Shown: in pieces, positions 24,409 to 33,574 of the stretch
Layout of the letters: the number at the start of each line of letters is the position of its first letter
How positions within the stretch are numbered: the first letter of the stretch is position 1
Assembly: GCA_018873245.2 (NCBI GenBank)
Contig: JAEMBT020000003.1
Coordinates: 5,103,843 to 5,167,842 of the forward strand
Direction of reading: 5' to 3'
DNA: 64,000 bases
From: Archegozetes longisetosus
Lineage: Eukaryota > Arthropoda > Arachnida > Sarcoptiformes > Trhypochthoniidae
Notes under the pieces: generated by a model
What the model was told of the DNA's origin: nothing
Seen by the model: only the letters and a program-made list of their open reading frames with translations
Database searches by the model: none
Position numbers and translations under genes: made by a program

Positions 24409-24719
24409 GTGCGTTTCACAAAACGATCTAAACTAAAGGTCGGTATTAACTCCAAAATCTTAAGACATTCTTGTTTCACAAACGAATTTTTGACTTAAGA
24501 CTGGACGGTCGAGTTAAGACAAATCTTGGGCAAAATCTTAAACTAAAACGTGATCTTAAGTCGATCTTAAGACTGTTTCGTTTCATAAAACGAAATAATC
24601 ATAACTTATATCTTAAAAATTGATAAGATTTTAAGACAAGTGAAGACTAGTCTTAAGTAATATTTAAATCGGAAAATGTCTAATATTTTATGGTTATTGA
24701 TGAGTGAAAGTAATTAAAA

Positions 24720-24827
24720 CTTAAAGAAAGAACAGGCATTAGAAGATAGACTGAACCCATTGGAAATCTATACTGGTATCAAATGCATACAAAAGTTTCG
24801 ATTTGATGGACAGACAGTCAGCAATAT
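24720..24827 (+). pseudogene. HARBI1-like nuclease N-terminal fragment
   Basis: The reading frame gives LNPLEIYTGI, then QKFRFDGQTVSNI and a stop, aligning with the N-terminus of the nuclease at 23.2-23.4 kb (MNPLEVYNN, QRFRFNRQAISDI). The catalytic part is missing. The neighbouring DNA reads as Myb-like protein on the other strand, so the element suffered an internal deletion. Confidence 0.75.
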
Positions 24828-24835
24828 CTGACCGT

Positions 24836-25010
24836 GAAGCAATGACTGCCACCTTAATTTTAATTTTGGATTTAAATGTTATATATTTTTTCTTAATTTC
24901 ATTGACTGATCTCTTGAATCTGCTCTCATTGACTGCATCGACTCGATTTGTTACCTCAATCCAAGCATTTGTTTTATCGGTATTTGAAATACTGTTTGTA
25001 GACTATTTTA
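24836..25010 (-). pseudogene. Harbinger Myb/SANT-like fragment
   Basis: The minus strand reads NTDKTNAWIEVTNRVDAVNE then RFKRSVNEIKKKYITF, clearly homologous to the Myb-like protein at 21.6-21.8 kb. The 76-codon plus-strand frame over the same bases is its antisense shadow. Confidence 0.8.
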
Positions 25011-26218
25011 TACGCATTTTATACAATATTTAAAGTATCGGATAAAAACTTTAGACTCAATTATTGACTTTTTTCATTATTGTAAAAATTTCATATTTTT
25101 CGACAAACTCTATCTTAGCTAAAAATAAATTATAACTTTGTCCAAACTCTGGTTCGTATGACGTTATGCATCGACCAGTACTTGATCTCTTCTGCAGCAA
25201 AATTAGGTCTCCATTTAGTCGTAGATTTGCTTTACCGTCCATTAATTATCGATAAAGTCAATTCACCATTCAATTAATGACTAATTACTACTCTATTATT
25301 TACCACTATTTCAGTTACTAATACTTTATAGTCAATCTAAACATAAATTTTTACAGTTTCAAGTGAAGTATGTTAAAAACAATTGACTTTTTATTAACTA
25401 AACTTATTTATAATTAAATAAAATGCAATTTAAAGTTTATTACACTCTAACAAATTTTATTTTTAATATGCATTAAATGCATAATAAAGTACTTAAATTG
25501 AATTTGAAATTTTCTAGGAAAGTTTTAAGTATATTATTATGTAGTTATGGCAAAAACAAAATGCTGTTATACTTTTAAATTCATTTCCTTTTCTGTTTTT
25601 AATTTTAAGTATAACAAAGTACATGTGCCCACTTTAATGTGTATTTTGACTACAATTTAATGTGATTTAATTCTTAAAATGTTAGTTAAATAGTTGTCAA
25701 CGTATGTAAAAATACAATTGAATTTATATACTATATAAAATATATACAACATATTAAATATGAACAAATATAGTCTATATAAAAGAGAGTTAAAACAATA
25801 TAAAAATCGAATGATTTAAAAACTATTTAGTTATAAGAAATGCCATTAATTATTAGTGAAATTTCTAATATTGCACTGAATTAAAAGTGATTATCAAAAG
25901 TATGAACAGAACTAAAGCATCATTTTTGTCATTTTTATTTGAGAACTGTTAGAAGAGCTTTATTTAGAGTTAAGAATATTCTCCATGAACTCGACTTATG
26001 ATTTGACGCAAGTGCTTCAGAACCGATTTGTTATAATCACATTAATTTACAATTAAATGTTTGAAACTAATAACTTCATCTTGAGGATTTTTTTACTTTT
26101 ATATTCAAGTTTCCCATAATAAAATGTCTTTTTCTCTCTTAGGTGCTGAAGAAGACTAAAGTCGAAAATTTCACTTTCTTCATCTTCTACAACAATTGGT
26201 GAGTTTTGTTTTCTCATT

Positions 26219-26659
26219 TTATATATAAACATTTTCTCGGACTAATTTATTTATAAAATTCATAGGTTTTAGGTATAAACAGCTTTTCTTATAAGTAAAA
26301 GATTTGAAACTTTTATAACAAATAAGCTTTTCACTCTGTTTAACATCAAATGAATAAAATTTTTTATCAAAACATTTAGTTTTAAAGTTATTGCTTATAA
26401 TGATAGGATAGTTGTTAATAATATAGATTTCTTGAACTTTTGTAAAAATGGGTAAATCTTCAGCAAAATCTATGCAATAAAATTGACTCTTACTAATTTC
26501 GATTCCATTGATAGTCATAGTATTTGTTCGCCTAACTTCTGATACTGTCAACTCTGGTACTAACAGCTTGTGAGATAGTAATAAGGATTCAGTTTTAACA
26601 TTATATAAATTCTTGAATTGATATTTGGGTCTCGGATTTTCAAAATTGATAGCTTTCAA
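26219..26659 (-). CDS. Uncharacterised protein, probably transposon cargo
   Basis: A 146-codon open frame with normal amino acid composition inside the Harbinger relic. It is rich in K, F, I, S and Y, with a central beta-like stretch (EDLPIFTKVQEIYIINNYPI) and late aromatic and lysine-rich parts. The pattern recalls C-terminal domains of uncharacterised mobile-element-associated proteins in invertebrates, but I cannot name the family. It may be the last exon of a longer gene. No catalytic motif is visible. Confidence 0.4.
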   Translation of the reverse strand: MKAINFENPRPKYQFKNLYNVKTESLLLSHKLLVPELTVSEVRRTNTMTINGIEISKSQFYCIDFAEDLPIFTKVQEIYIINNYPIIISNNFKTKCFDKKFYSFDVKQSEKLICYKSFKSFTYKKSCLYLKPMNFINKLVRENVYI

Positions 26660-27814
26660 TCTCTAATGCCTATAAGTCAGGGACTTCGTCGGATTTCTAC
26701 GATCTATAAGATTATGAGATAATTTTTGAAATACAAATGTTTTCTTTCGAAACGCATTGAACTGTATCTAATAAGAGGTCCATAATTTAATATCAAATGA
26801 GTGAAAGTGAAAATCAATCGCTTTTTATTAGACCCAAAGGTCGAATATTCTCCCGATATGCCGATTACTCTAGTGAACTCAATTGAAGGTTAGGTTTATA
26901 TCGGTAGATTGCCTTACATTTACACAAATCAGGCAAGAGGACTATTCATTCTTTTTATATCGTGTTTTGCTTTCGGTCTCGAATATGAGAAGGAAACAAA
27001 AAATTTATGTTGTGTTAGGAAAAGTTCATAATGAAATGGCCGTTCGATAAAGCCTACGATCCTGCAGAAATAATCAGCATTGGTTCGAAATTGGCTTATT
27101 TTTAATGAATCTTCACTTTTCTCGACTTTCCTTACCTTTGATTTTTTAAAGTACTTTCAAATAATCTTCTATTAATTTTAATTTCTTTACATAATTTTTA
27201 ATTTTTTAATTATTTTAATTCATCAAAACTGATTATTAACGACATAACATTAGAATGCATTTGTAATGATTATAAGTATTATAATATGTAATTTTTCTAA
27301 TGTAAGATTCATAATAAAGTACTTAAAATAAACTTTTAGATCGATTTTAAATTACCAAAAAGTGCGGTTTCCAAGAATTTTATTGTACTTAAATAATGCA
27401 CAATAAAGTACTGAATCTATGGACTTTGTTGCGTTTGACGCATATTGTTAAACTATATGAATGCACAATAATATGATAAAGATAATCACTTTAATATGTT
27501 GCATACATATTAATGTACTCAATTTTAACAACTTTAATATTCTATATTTTTAAGTATATTGATTTCTTGAAATGTTCAAATAAGCAACATTTTAATATAC
27601 TTAGACGCATCAATTTTTGTTATAGTGTAAAGCAAAGAATAACATTTGGTGGTGATTTGTTAGAAATGCAATCTTAAATCTGTTTCGATTTTAGGATCGT
27701 TTACTGAATTTAAGATTTGTCTTAACTTTTTTATAAAACAGAAAAATCTTAACTCTAAGACCGATCCGATCTTAAAAACTTTATGATCCGATTCCTTTCT
27801 GAAACGCACTGTAG

Positions 27815-28640
27815 TATGCCTGCATACCTGGATCTCGTAGCTCCCATCCTGGCTTACATGCTCAACATAAAACCGGGCTCGTTTCAGTTGGTATGATCCC
27901 AATGCTAAAATTCGGATGTCTACTATAGACAATGGCGAAAATTCTAAAAGGGAATTTCCATCCGTTGTTGTAAGAGGTCGACCTTCGATTAGACCGATGA
28001 GCTTCGACCAACGAAGTCAAACAGTTTGGCTCATTGAGCCTACTAACCATCGACTGAGCGATGCTAAGTCCACCTTCGATGTCCGATTCAATGCCTTTAT
28101 GATAGGCATTTAGGATAGCAGCATCAATCCTAAAATCGGAATCATATGAGGGATGGACTTATTCGACCATGCCTTGTCAAAGTATCGGAAACATCGTTTT
28201 AGCCGTCCATTCACAACTTCCACACCGGACCCACACTTCGTTACAAGGCGTGATCGATTAGCCTGTGCCCAGGTTAATTGTAAGAGATTTAATCCCACAA
28301 ACTCGGGCATATGGACGTCGAAATTCCACTGTTGAAGTGGGGCAATGGCGTCCCGAAAACTTCAATCTACGAGGAAACATCACCCTTTAAAAAAGCAACA
28401 AAGACCAGCCTTGTCCAGAAGGAGTGGCTGCATTATTTGGGCATCGGATGTGTTGGCTGTATAAGGGTCAAGTACATCTAATATGTGTCCATTTGCAACA
28501 ATTCCAAATAAAGGTTTTAAAAGATGGCGATGTTTGTGATAGCTATATGACTTCCTTTGAAAGTCATAATTAGAGCTTTTCCGGATGTAAACATAGGTAT
28601 CATCCCAAATGGCTACCACTTTGCCTACATCTGACGTTCA
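27815..28640 (-). pseudogene. ISL2EU-like DDE transposase, degenerate
   Basis: From the 5' side (high coordinates): WDDTYVYIRKSSNYDFQR with the first catalytic D, HKHRHLLKP, LDVLDPYTA, then after a frameshift the QQWNFDVHMPEFVGLN region. Next come TKCGSGVEVVNGRLKRCF with the catalytic E, and the C-terminal ALGSYQLKRARFYVEHVSQD. Several frameshifts and stops split it. This is the DDE_Tnp_4 fold of ISL2EU elements in the PIF/Harbinger superfamily. It is interrupted at its 3' end by the element described just before, and its last residues reappear at 24.3 kb. Confidence 0.85.
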
Positions 28641-29171
28641 GAAAAGCTCTTTAGCTACCACAGTATTGTGACTTTTAAAACCTTCACTTTCCATGGTAAA
28701 ACCTTATTTGATCTTGAAACGCCAAATACTATATATATATCCATGATCTAGTCTTAATTCTGAATCTTTTGATGCCCATTTTGTCTCGAAAAATTCACTT
28801 TTCTTTTCGAATCAAAGAGCGGTCAATATCTCGGATACGCCACATTTAATCAAGTTGTGTCTATTGACAATTTTTATCCTCTCATCAAGCCCTTTTCAAA
28901 AAAATATAGTTTGTCTCGGAACCAAATTAGGCAAAAGTCCTATAGGATTTGGGCATCCTTGTTTGTACTATGAAATTAGATTATGAGATTAAAAGTCTTG
29001 AAAAATTAAAAAAAAACTCTTATGTGACTCATACACTTTATATTAAAATTGGTCTTATGCCCTTTTAGAAAAAAATTTATTCGTACACTTTTTTGAGACA
29101 AGCTTTCAAATATCAGTTAGTACTAATAAAAGATGTGTAAATAAAGAGGTTACAAGACTAAACCTAAATTT
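28641..29171. other. 5' flank of the ISL2EU relic
   Basis: AT-rich, with no usable open frame. It probably contains decayed N-terminal transposase sequence and the element's left end, but I could not align it. Confidence 0.35.
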
Positions 29172-30345
29172 ATTTTCTTTTATATAGAAATTTGATAAAA
29201 TATTATGTTTATACAAAGTAATTATTATTCTCTTATATTTTATTTTTTAACCGCTCAAATATACCTTTTTCGCTAATTGCACGAAGATTTTCCTTAAAGT
29301 GTCTAAAAAGCTGCTGTAATCTTTTTTCTGCCAATTTTTTAGAGATATTTCTTCAAATAATCTTAAGAGATCTCAATTTTTTTACTTTTTTCCGGAGACG
29401 ATATTCGATTTTACATGACCAAAATTTCACGATCGGGCGGACTTAAGGCACGTTTGAGACGATTTAAGTAGAGCATGGTATGGCTTCTCGAGTCTCGATC
29501 CAGGGATGTCTTGAGATTCATTCGAGTCTCGAAAAATATTTTTTTGTTGTTTTAATTACAATAATTAACCCTTAACTTCAAAAAGTTTTTTTAATGTTGA
29601 TCGAATAAAAATATTGTATAACTAGGTAGGAAATAAATATTTAATGAATAATTCTAAGTTTAAAGGTTTATAAATTCTTAAAATTGTGCTTTATCAAAAT
29701 TGATTCCAAAAAGGATCAATTTTCAATCAAAATAAATTGTTAGATGAATCTGAAATTAAATTAAAAGCTTCTAATTATTGAAGGTTATCACAATTTAATG
29801 TACTTTATTGAATTAAGTGCAAGTAAATAATTAGTGACAAATCCCCCCTATATTATATGGAATCTGAGAATTCTCGAGTCTCGGGACCAAAATTTTTCAG
29901 GACTCGAGAAGCTCATTTCTCGAAGATATGCTCTAGTTTTAGGTCTTTACGATATATTCAATATTATTCTCATTCAACCACCCCTTTAATTGAGTGGTCA
30001 AATGAGAACAATATTGAATATGTCGTACGTAAAGACTCAAAACGCTTCAAACATGCCTCAAGTTCGCCCGACGATCATGAAATTTTTGTCATTATGTAAA
30101 ATCGAATATCGTCTCCGGTAAAAACAAGTAAAAAATTTGAGATATTTTAAGGTTATTTGAAGAAATATCTCTAAAAAATGGCAGAAATAAGTGCACAACA
30201 GCTTTTTTAGACACTTTAAGGAAAATCTTCGTGCAATTAGCGAAAAGGGTGTATTTGAGCGGTTAAAAATGAAATATAAGAGAATAATGATTATTTTGTA
30301 TAAACATTAAGTTTTGTCAAATTTCATTATAAAATATAAAAGTTA
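29172..30345. mobile_element. Foldback element with about 300 bp inverted arms
   Basis: The left arm (about 29172-29462) and right arm (about 30043-30345) are inverted copies. Shared landmarks are CCGGAGACGATATTCGATTT, the GCAATTAGCGAAAA stretch and TTGTATAAACAT. The loop carries a separate repeat whose ends both contain CTCGAGTCTCG. The open frame at 29857-30099 lies across the loop and right arm and is not a gene. Confidence 0.85.
29472..29925. repeat. CTCGAGTCTCG interspersed repeat, copy 1
   Basis: About 450 bp bounded on both sides by CTCGAGTCTCG-type words in inverted orientation. It matches 41.88-42.39 kb in reverse, sharing CTATATTATATGGAATCTGA and GAATAATTCTAAGTTTAAAG. It is a MITE-like family. 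A further partial end, GACTCGAGAAGTCATACCAT, occurs near 30.65 kb. Confidence 0.8.
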
Positions 30346-31527
30346 TTTAAGTTTGAAGTCTCGCAAACTATTTATACTCCCTTTAGTTTTATATCCTCTT
30401 TAAAGATTTAACTTCCTCAGTACCGAACTCATGAGAATTAAAAAATTTTTAAATAAATCTTCGTTTCAAACTTGACTCTTTTTATCTATCATTTATAGAG
30501 TTCCGAAATTACGAATGTCTTACATAAAAGGTTAGCTTCTTATCGGTTAGGAAATTTCAAAGCACTTAGCTGAATAATAGTTGGGCGAACTTGAGGCAGT
30601 AACTTTGATCGAGAAGTAACTTGAGGAAGTTATTTCTCGACCGAGACTCGAGAAGTCATACCATGATCTATTTAGAGTTCCAAACGTGCCTCAAGTTCGC
30701 CCGATCAAACAATAGTCTCTGATAAACCATGCCCTTTAACTGAATCTTAATTTTTATAACACATTGCTTTTGAAGAGAGCTTTATCAACGTTTGAATTTT
30801 ACTACGCTGATTATTCACTGACCACTCACTTCAATGGCCAGTAATTGACTCAATTCTTGTTTAATGGGAAATGTTTATCATTTGTAAAATCAAATAATTT
30901 TATATTTAAATTGTTAAAATTTCGCAGACTTTTGTTTAAAAGTCTGTAATCACTGTACTGTCATAATTTATGATTAATCAATTTGTCATTCTATAAATGA
31001 ATGCGATACACATTTTCTATTAGACAAGGACTAAGTCAATTATTGAATAGTGTTTAAAAATCAAAATATTGATATGGTTGGACTTTAGCAGACGTGGACA
31101 AGTATGTTACCGACTTCTTTGGGAGATCAACACGAATAATGGTAAAAATGAAAATGTGGCTTAATTAATCATATTAAAACACTATTAGATGGTTTTAAGC
31201 CTCGCCGGTAAACTCATATCCTTTAGAACAAAATGAGCTCAAGTTTGTGTTCAAATTGATCATTTAAATTCATCCTTTAATTTCCAATTTAATAATTTTT
31301 CTCTAATCGACAGTTTGCTGATTAATATTCTTTCGACAATTTATTGATGAATTAAACGGAGATGTACGAAAATCTAGATGAATATAATGTATATTTCGAA
31401 CATTTCTAGGTTTTAGTCATCATACTTTAAAAATATATTTCGATTAGATTGACATTAATACTTGATCGAAAAAATGATATCTTAATTTGAAATAATAATT
31501 GGAATAATGGATATATTAATGTATTCA
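30346..31527. other. Intergenic with repeat fragment
   Basis: Contains, at about 30.58-30.71 kb, another partial copy of the foldback arm joined to the CTCGAGTCTCG repeat end. The rest is AT-rich and should include the DCP1 3' UTR. No gene seen. Confidence 0.5.
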
Positions 31528-32562
31528 TTACTTTCTAATAGAAGCGATATATGCGTTATGAATAGAATGTAAAAAATCAGCGTCGTTTTGGAGCAAATAT
31601 ATCAATGTCTGCTTTAGCTGTTCCATTGTCAACGATTGTATTGTTCCAGATCTGTCTGCATTGCCCACAATCGGTATATAATTCTGACCGAAGGCAGAAG
31701 CGCCTAAAACTGGTTGTGCTTGTTGTGGTTGAGAGAAAACTATAGGGCTCTGAGTCTGAGATATCTTCTGGCTTTGAATTATTGAATTCGTCGGTTCGCT
31801 TGCATTTGATTTTGATTTCGAGCTCTGATCGTTTAACATCGCTGGTGTTATCACGTCATTAAGTAAACAGTCTTCAAAGTTCTGCTGCTGGCTCGACTCT
31901 TGAGGTATGACTGCTTTCGGAGCGATCGATAGCGAAGCCATTTGTGATTCAAACAAGTCTTTCACCTGAAGAGTACGTCTTTGCGGCTGAGTTTGGATTT
32001 GTGATAGTGTTTGTTGTGAGTTCTGACCATTAGATGAAGACATGGATGTAGTTCTTTGTAATTTGTCGGAATCACTGCTATTGAGATCAACGCTTAGAAG
32101 GCGTTTAAAGATATCATTGTTGGACTGATTGACAGGTTTATATTCGCCAGTCGTCGCGTGTAACTGATTGTTCTCTTGCGACAACTTATTGATGATTTCC
32201 TGTAGTTTTTGCCCGACTTGAATGCAATCGACTTCATTGTAAAACCAAATGCAGAATATTTCGTTATTAGCGTTTTTGTAGAGAAGATAAGGGACTTGAA
32301 GTTTAGTGTCCAAATTGTGAGCTATGACTTGGAACATATTTGTCGTGTTCAGTCGATTGATCACTACGAAGGCATAAGTGGGCGACACTTTGCGAGTGAT
32401 CACAAACATCGAGCCCTCGATCTCTTTGCGCTCCCATTCATTGATAGCAAAGCTATACTTATAGACCGCCACTTGGCCCCCAAATAAGACTATTTCATCT
32501 ATCGATTCGTCGATATGCTTCAATGTTCGCAAATTCATACTATCGTCACATTTGTCTTCCAT
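31528..32562 (-). CDS. DCP1: mRNA decapping co-factor DCP1
   Basis: A single exon of 344 residues. The first 125 or so form an EVH1/WH1-like domain with family landmarks (LKHIDESIDEIV, YKYSFAINEWERKEIEG, VINRLNT, PYLLYKNANNEIFCIWFY). A serine/glutamine-rich linker follows. Residues 232-242 carry a conserved short motif (NDVITPAMLND), and the last 35 residues (LTMEQLKQTLIYLL to SIHNAYIASI) are the metazoan trimerisation domain. DCP1 activates the DCP2 hydrolase that removes the 5' cap, in cytoplasmic P-bodies. Being intronless, it contrasts with the multi-exon genes elsewhere in the window. It begins a run of three co-oriented mRNA-processing genes. Confidence 0.96.
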   Translation of the reverse strand: MEDKCDDSMNLRTLKHIDESIDEIVLFGGQVAVYKYSFAINEWERKEIEGSMFVITRKVSPTYAFVVINRLNTTNMFQVIAHNLDTKLQVPYLLYKNANNEIFCIWFYNEVDCIQVGQKLQEIINKLSQENNQLHATTGEYKPVNQSNNDIFKRLLSVDLNSSDSDKLQRTTSMSSSNGQNSQQTLSQIQTQPQRRTLQVKDLFESQMASLSIAPKAVIPQESSQQQNFEDCLLNDVITPAMLNDQSSKSKSNASEPTNSIIQSQKISQTQSPIVFSQPQQAQPVLGASAFGQNYIPIVGNADRSGTIQSLTMEQLKQTLIYLLQNDADFLHSIHNAYIASIRK

Positions 32563-33574
32563 TTCTAAATATTATTTATTTTTCTTTTAATATCAATCTA
32601 TTTTTTATTTTATTTTATTAATTCGAGTCACGTTTAGGACTACTCACTTACAAACAATTAAATCAAATATTTGAACATAAATAACGTCACCTATTGCTCA
32701 CTACACCATTTACCCAAAAGTTTTAATTTGACAGTCTTACTTCGAAAACTCTTTTCTTCATCAATTACTTCTATTTCAACATTCATTTTAGAATCCATCT
32801 GACATATAAATACAACAGTTCGCTCAATTTGATAAAAGATTGTTATAATTGTTGAAAACTTCATCAACAATTGACAAATAAAAGTGATTAGAGATCTGGC
32901 ACTTTTTAAAGTTCAATAAATATAACAAAAATAGTTGCAATAGACTTTGGTCTGAACGTTAGGCATAAAATACAGTCTGACCATGATTTTGGCAACTTGT
33001 CAGTGCTATGAAATGTTGCCAAAATCCAAATATGGAAATAATTGTTGTTCAATCATTAAAGCCTTTAGTCCATAATATTGGCTATTTTCAGAATTTCAGC
33101 TAGCTTATTAAGTAATTGAATGTTTGTTCTGAAGTAAGATCAAAATTATTGACAAAGTTCAAATTACAAAATTAGTCAAGTCAGATTTTTCAGTTTTGAT
33201 CTGAATTTGTCAAAACCGAGAACAAACTTTAATCGGTCGTGACAAATGGGTGAATGAATCGCATACGGGCCTTCAATAGACAAATTATATTAGGCTTAAA
33301 ATAGTAAACTTGAAAGAACACAACTTAAAACCTAATAAGTACTAATTTGCAATGCAAGTTTCGTAGTATCACTGCAGAAGCTAACTAAGTCATTTAAATT
33401 ACCGTTCATATTAGTGATTCAATAAAAAATTTATCGAGTAAAAATTCAATGAAACGTATAAACAAAATACTTTTATTGGATCTGCTTTTTGATAATTTAC
33501 AAGATAAGACAAAAGTTCTAAAACTGACTTGTAATAAAGCAACTAGTTAGAAATATTGTCGAAATAAACTTTTG
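32563..33574. other. DCP1-CMTR1 intergenic
   Basis: About 1 kb, AT-rich. It includes the DCP1 promoter (minus strand) and the CMTR1 3' UTR. I see no repeat or open frame of note. Confidence 0.5.

Larger units (their letters stand above)
24409..27814. mobile_element. Harbinger-type relic inserted in an ISL2EU transposase gene
   Basis: Terminal inverted repeats CAGTGCGTTTCACAAAACGATC (left) and its imperfect complement ending TGAAACGCACTG (right), flanked by CAG and TAG, a 3 bp duplication with one mismatch. Inside are a nuclease N-terminal fragment on the plus strand and a Myb-like fragment on the minus strand, plus about 2.6 kb of other sequence. Repeated subterminal AATAAAGTACTTAAA words occur at about 25.49, 27.31 and 27.40 kb. 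Confidence 0.8.
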
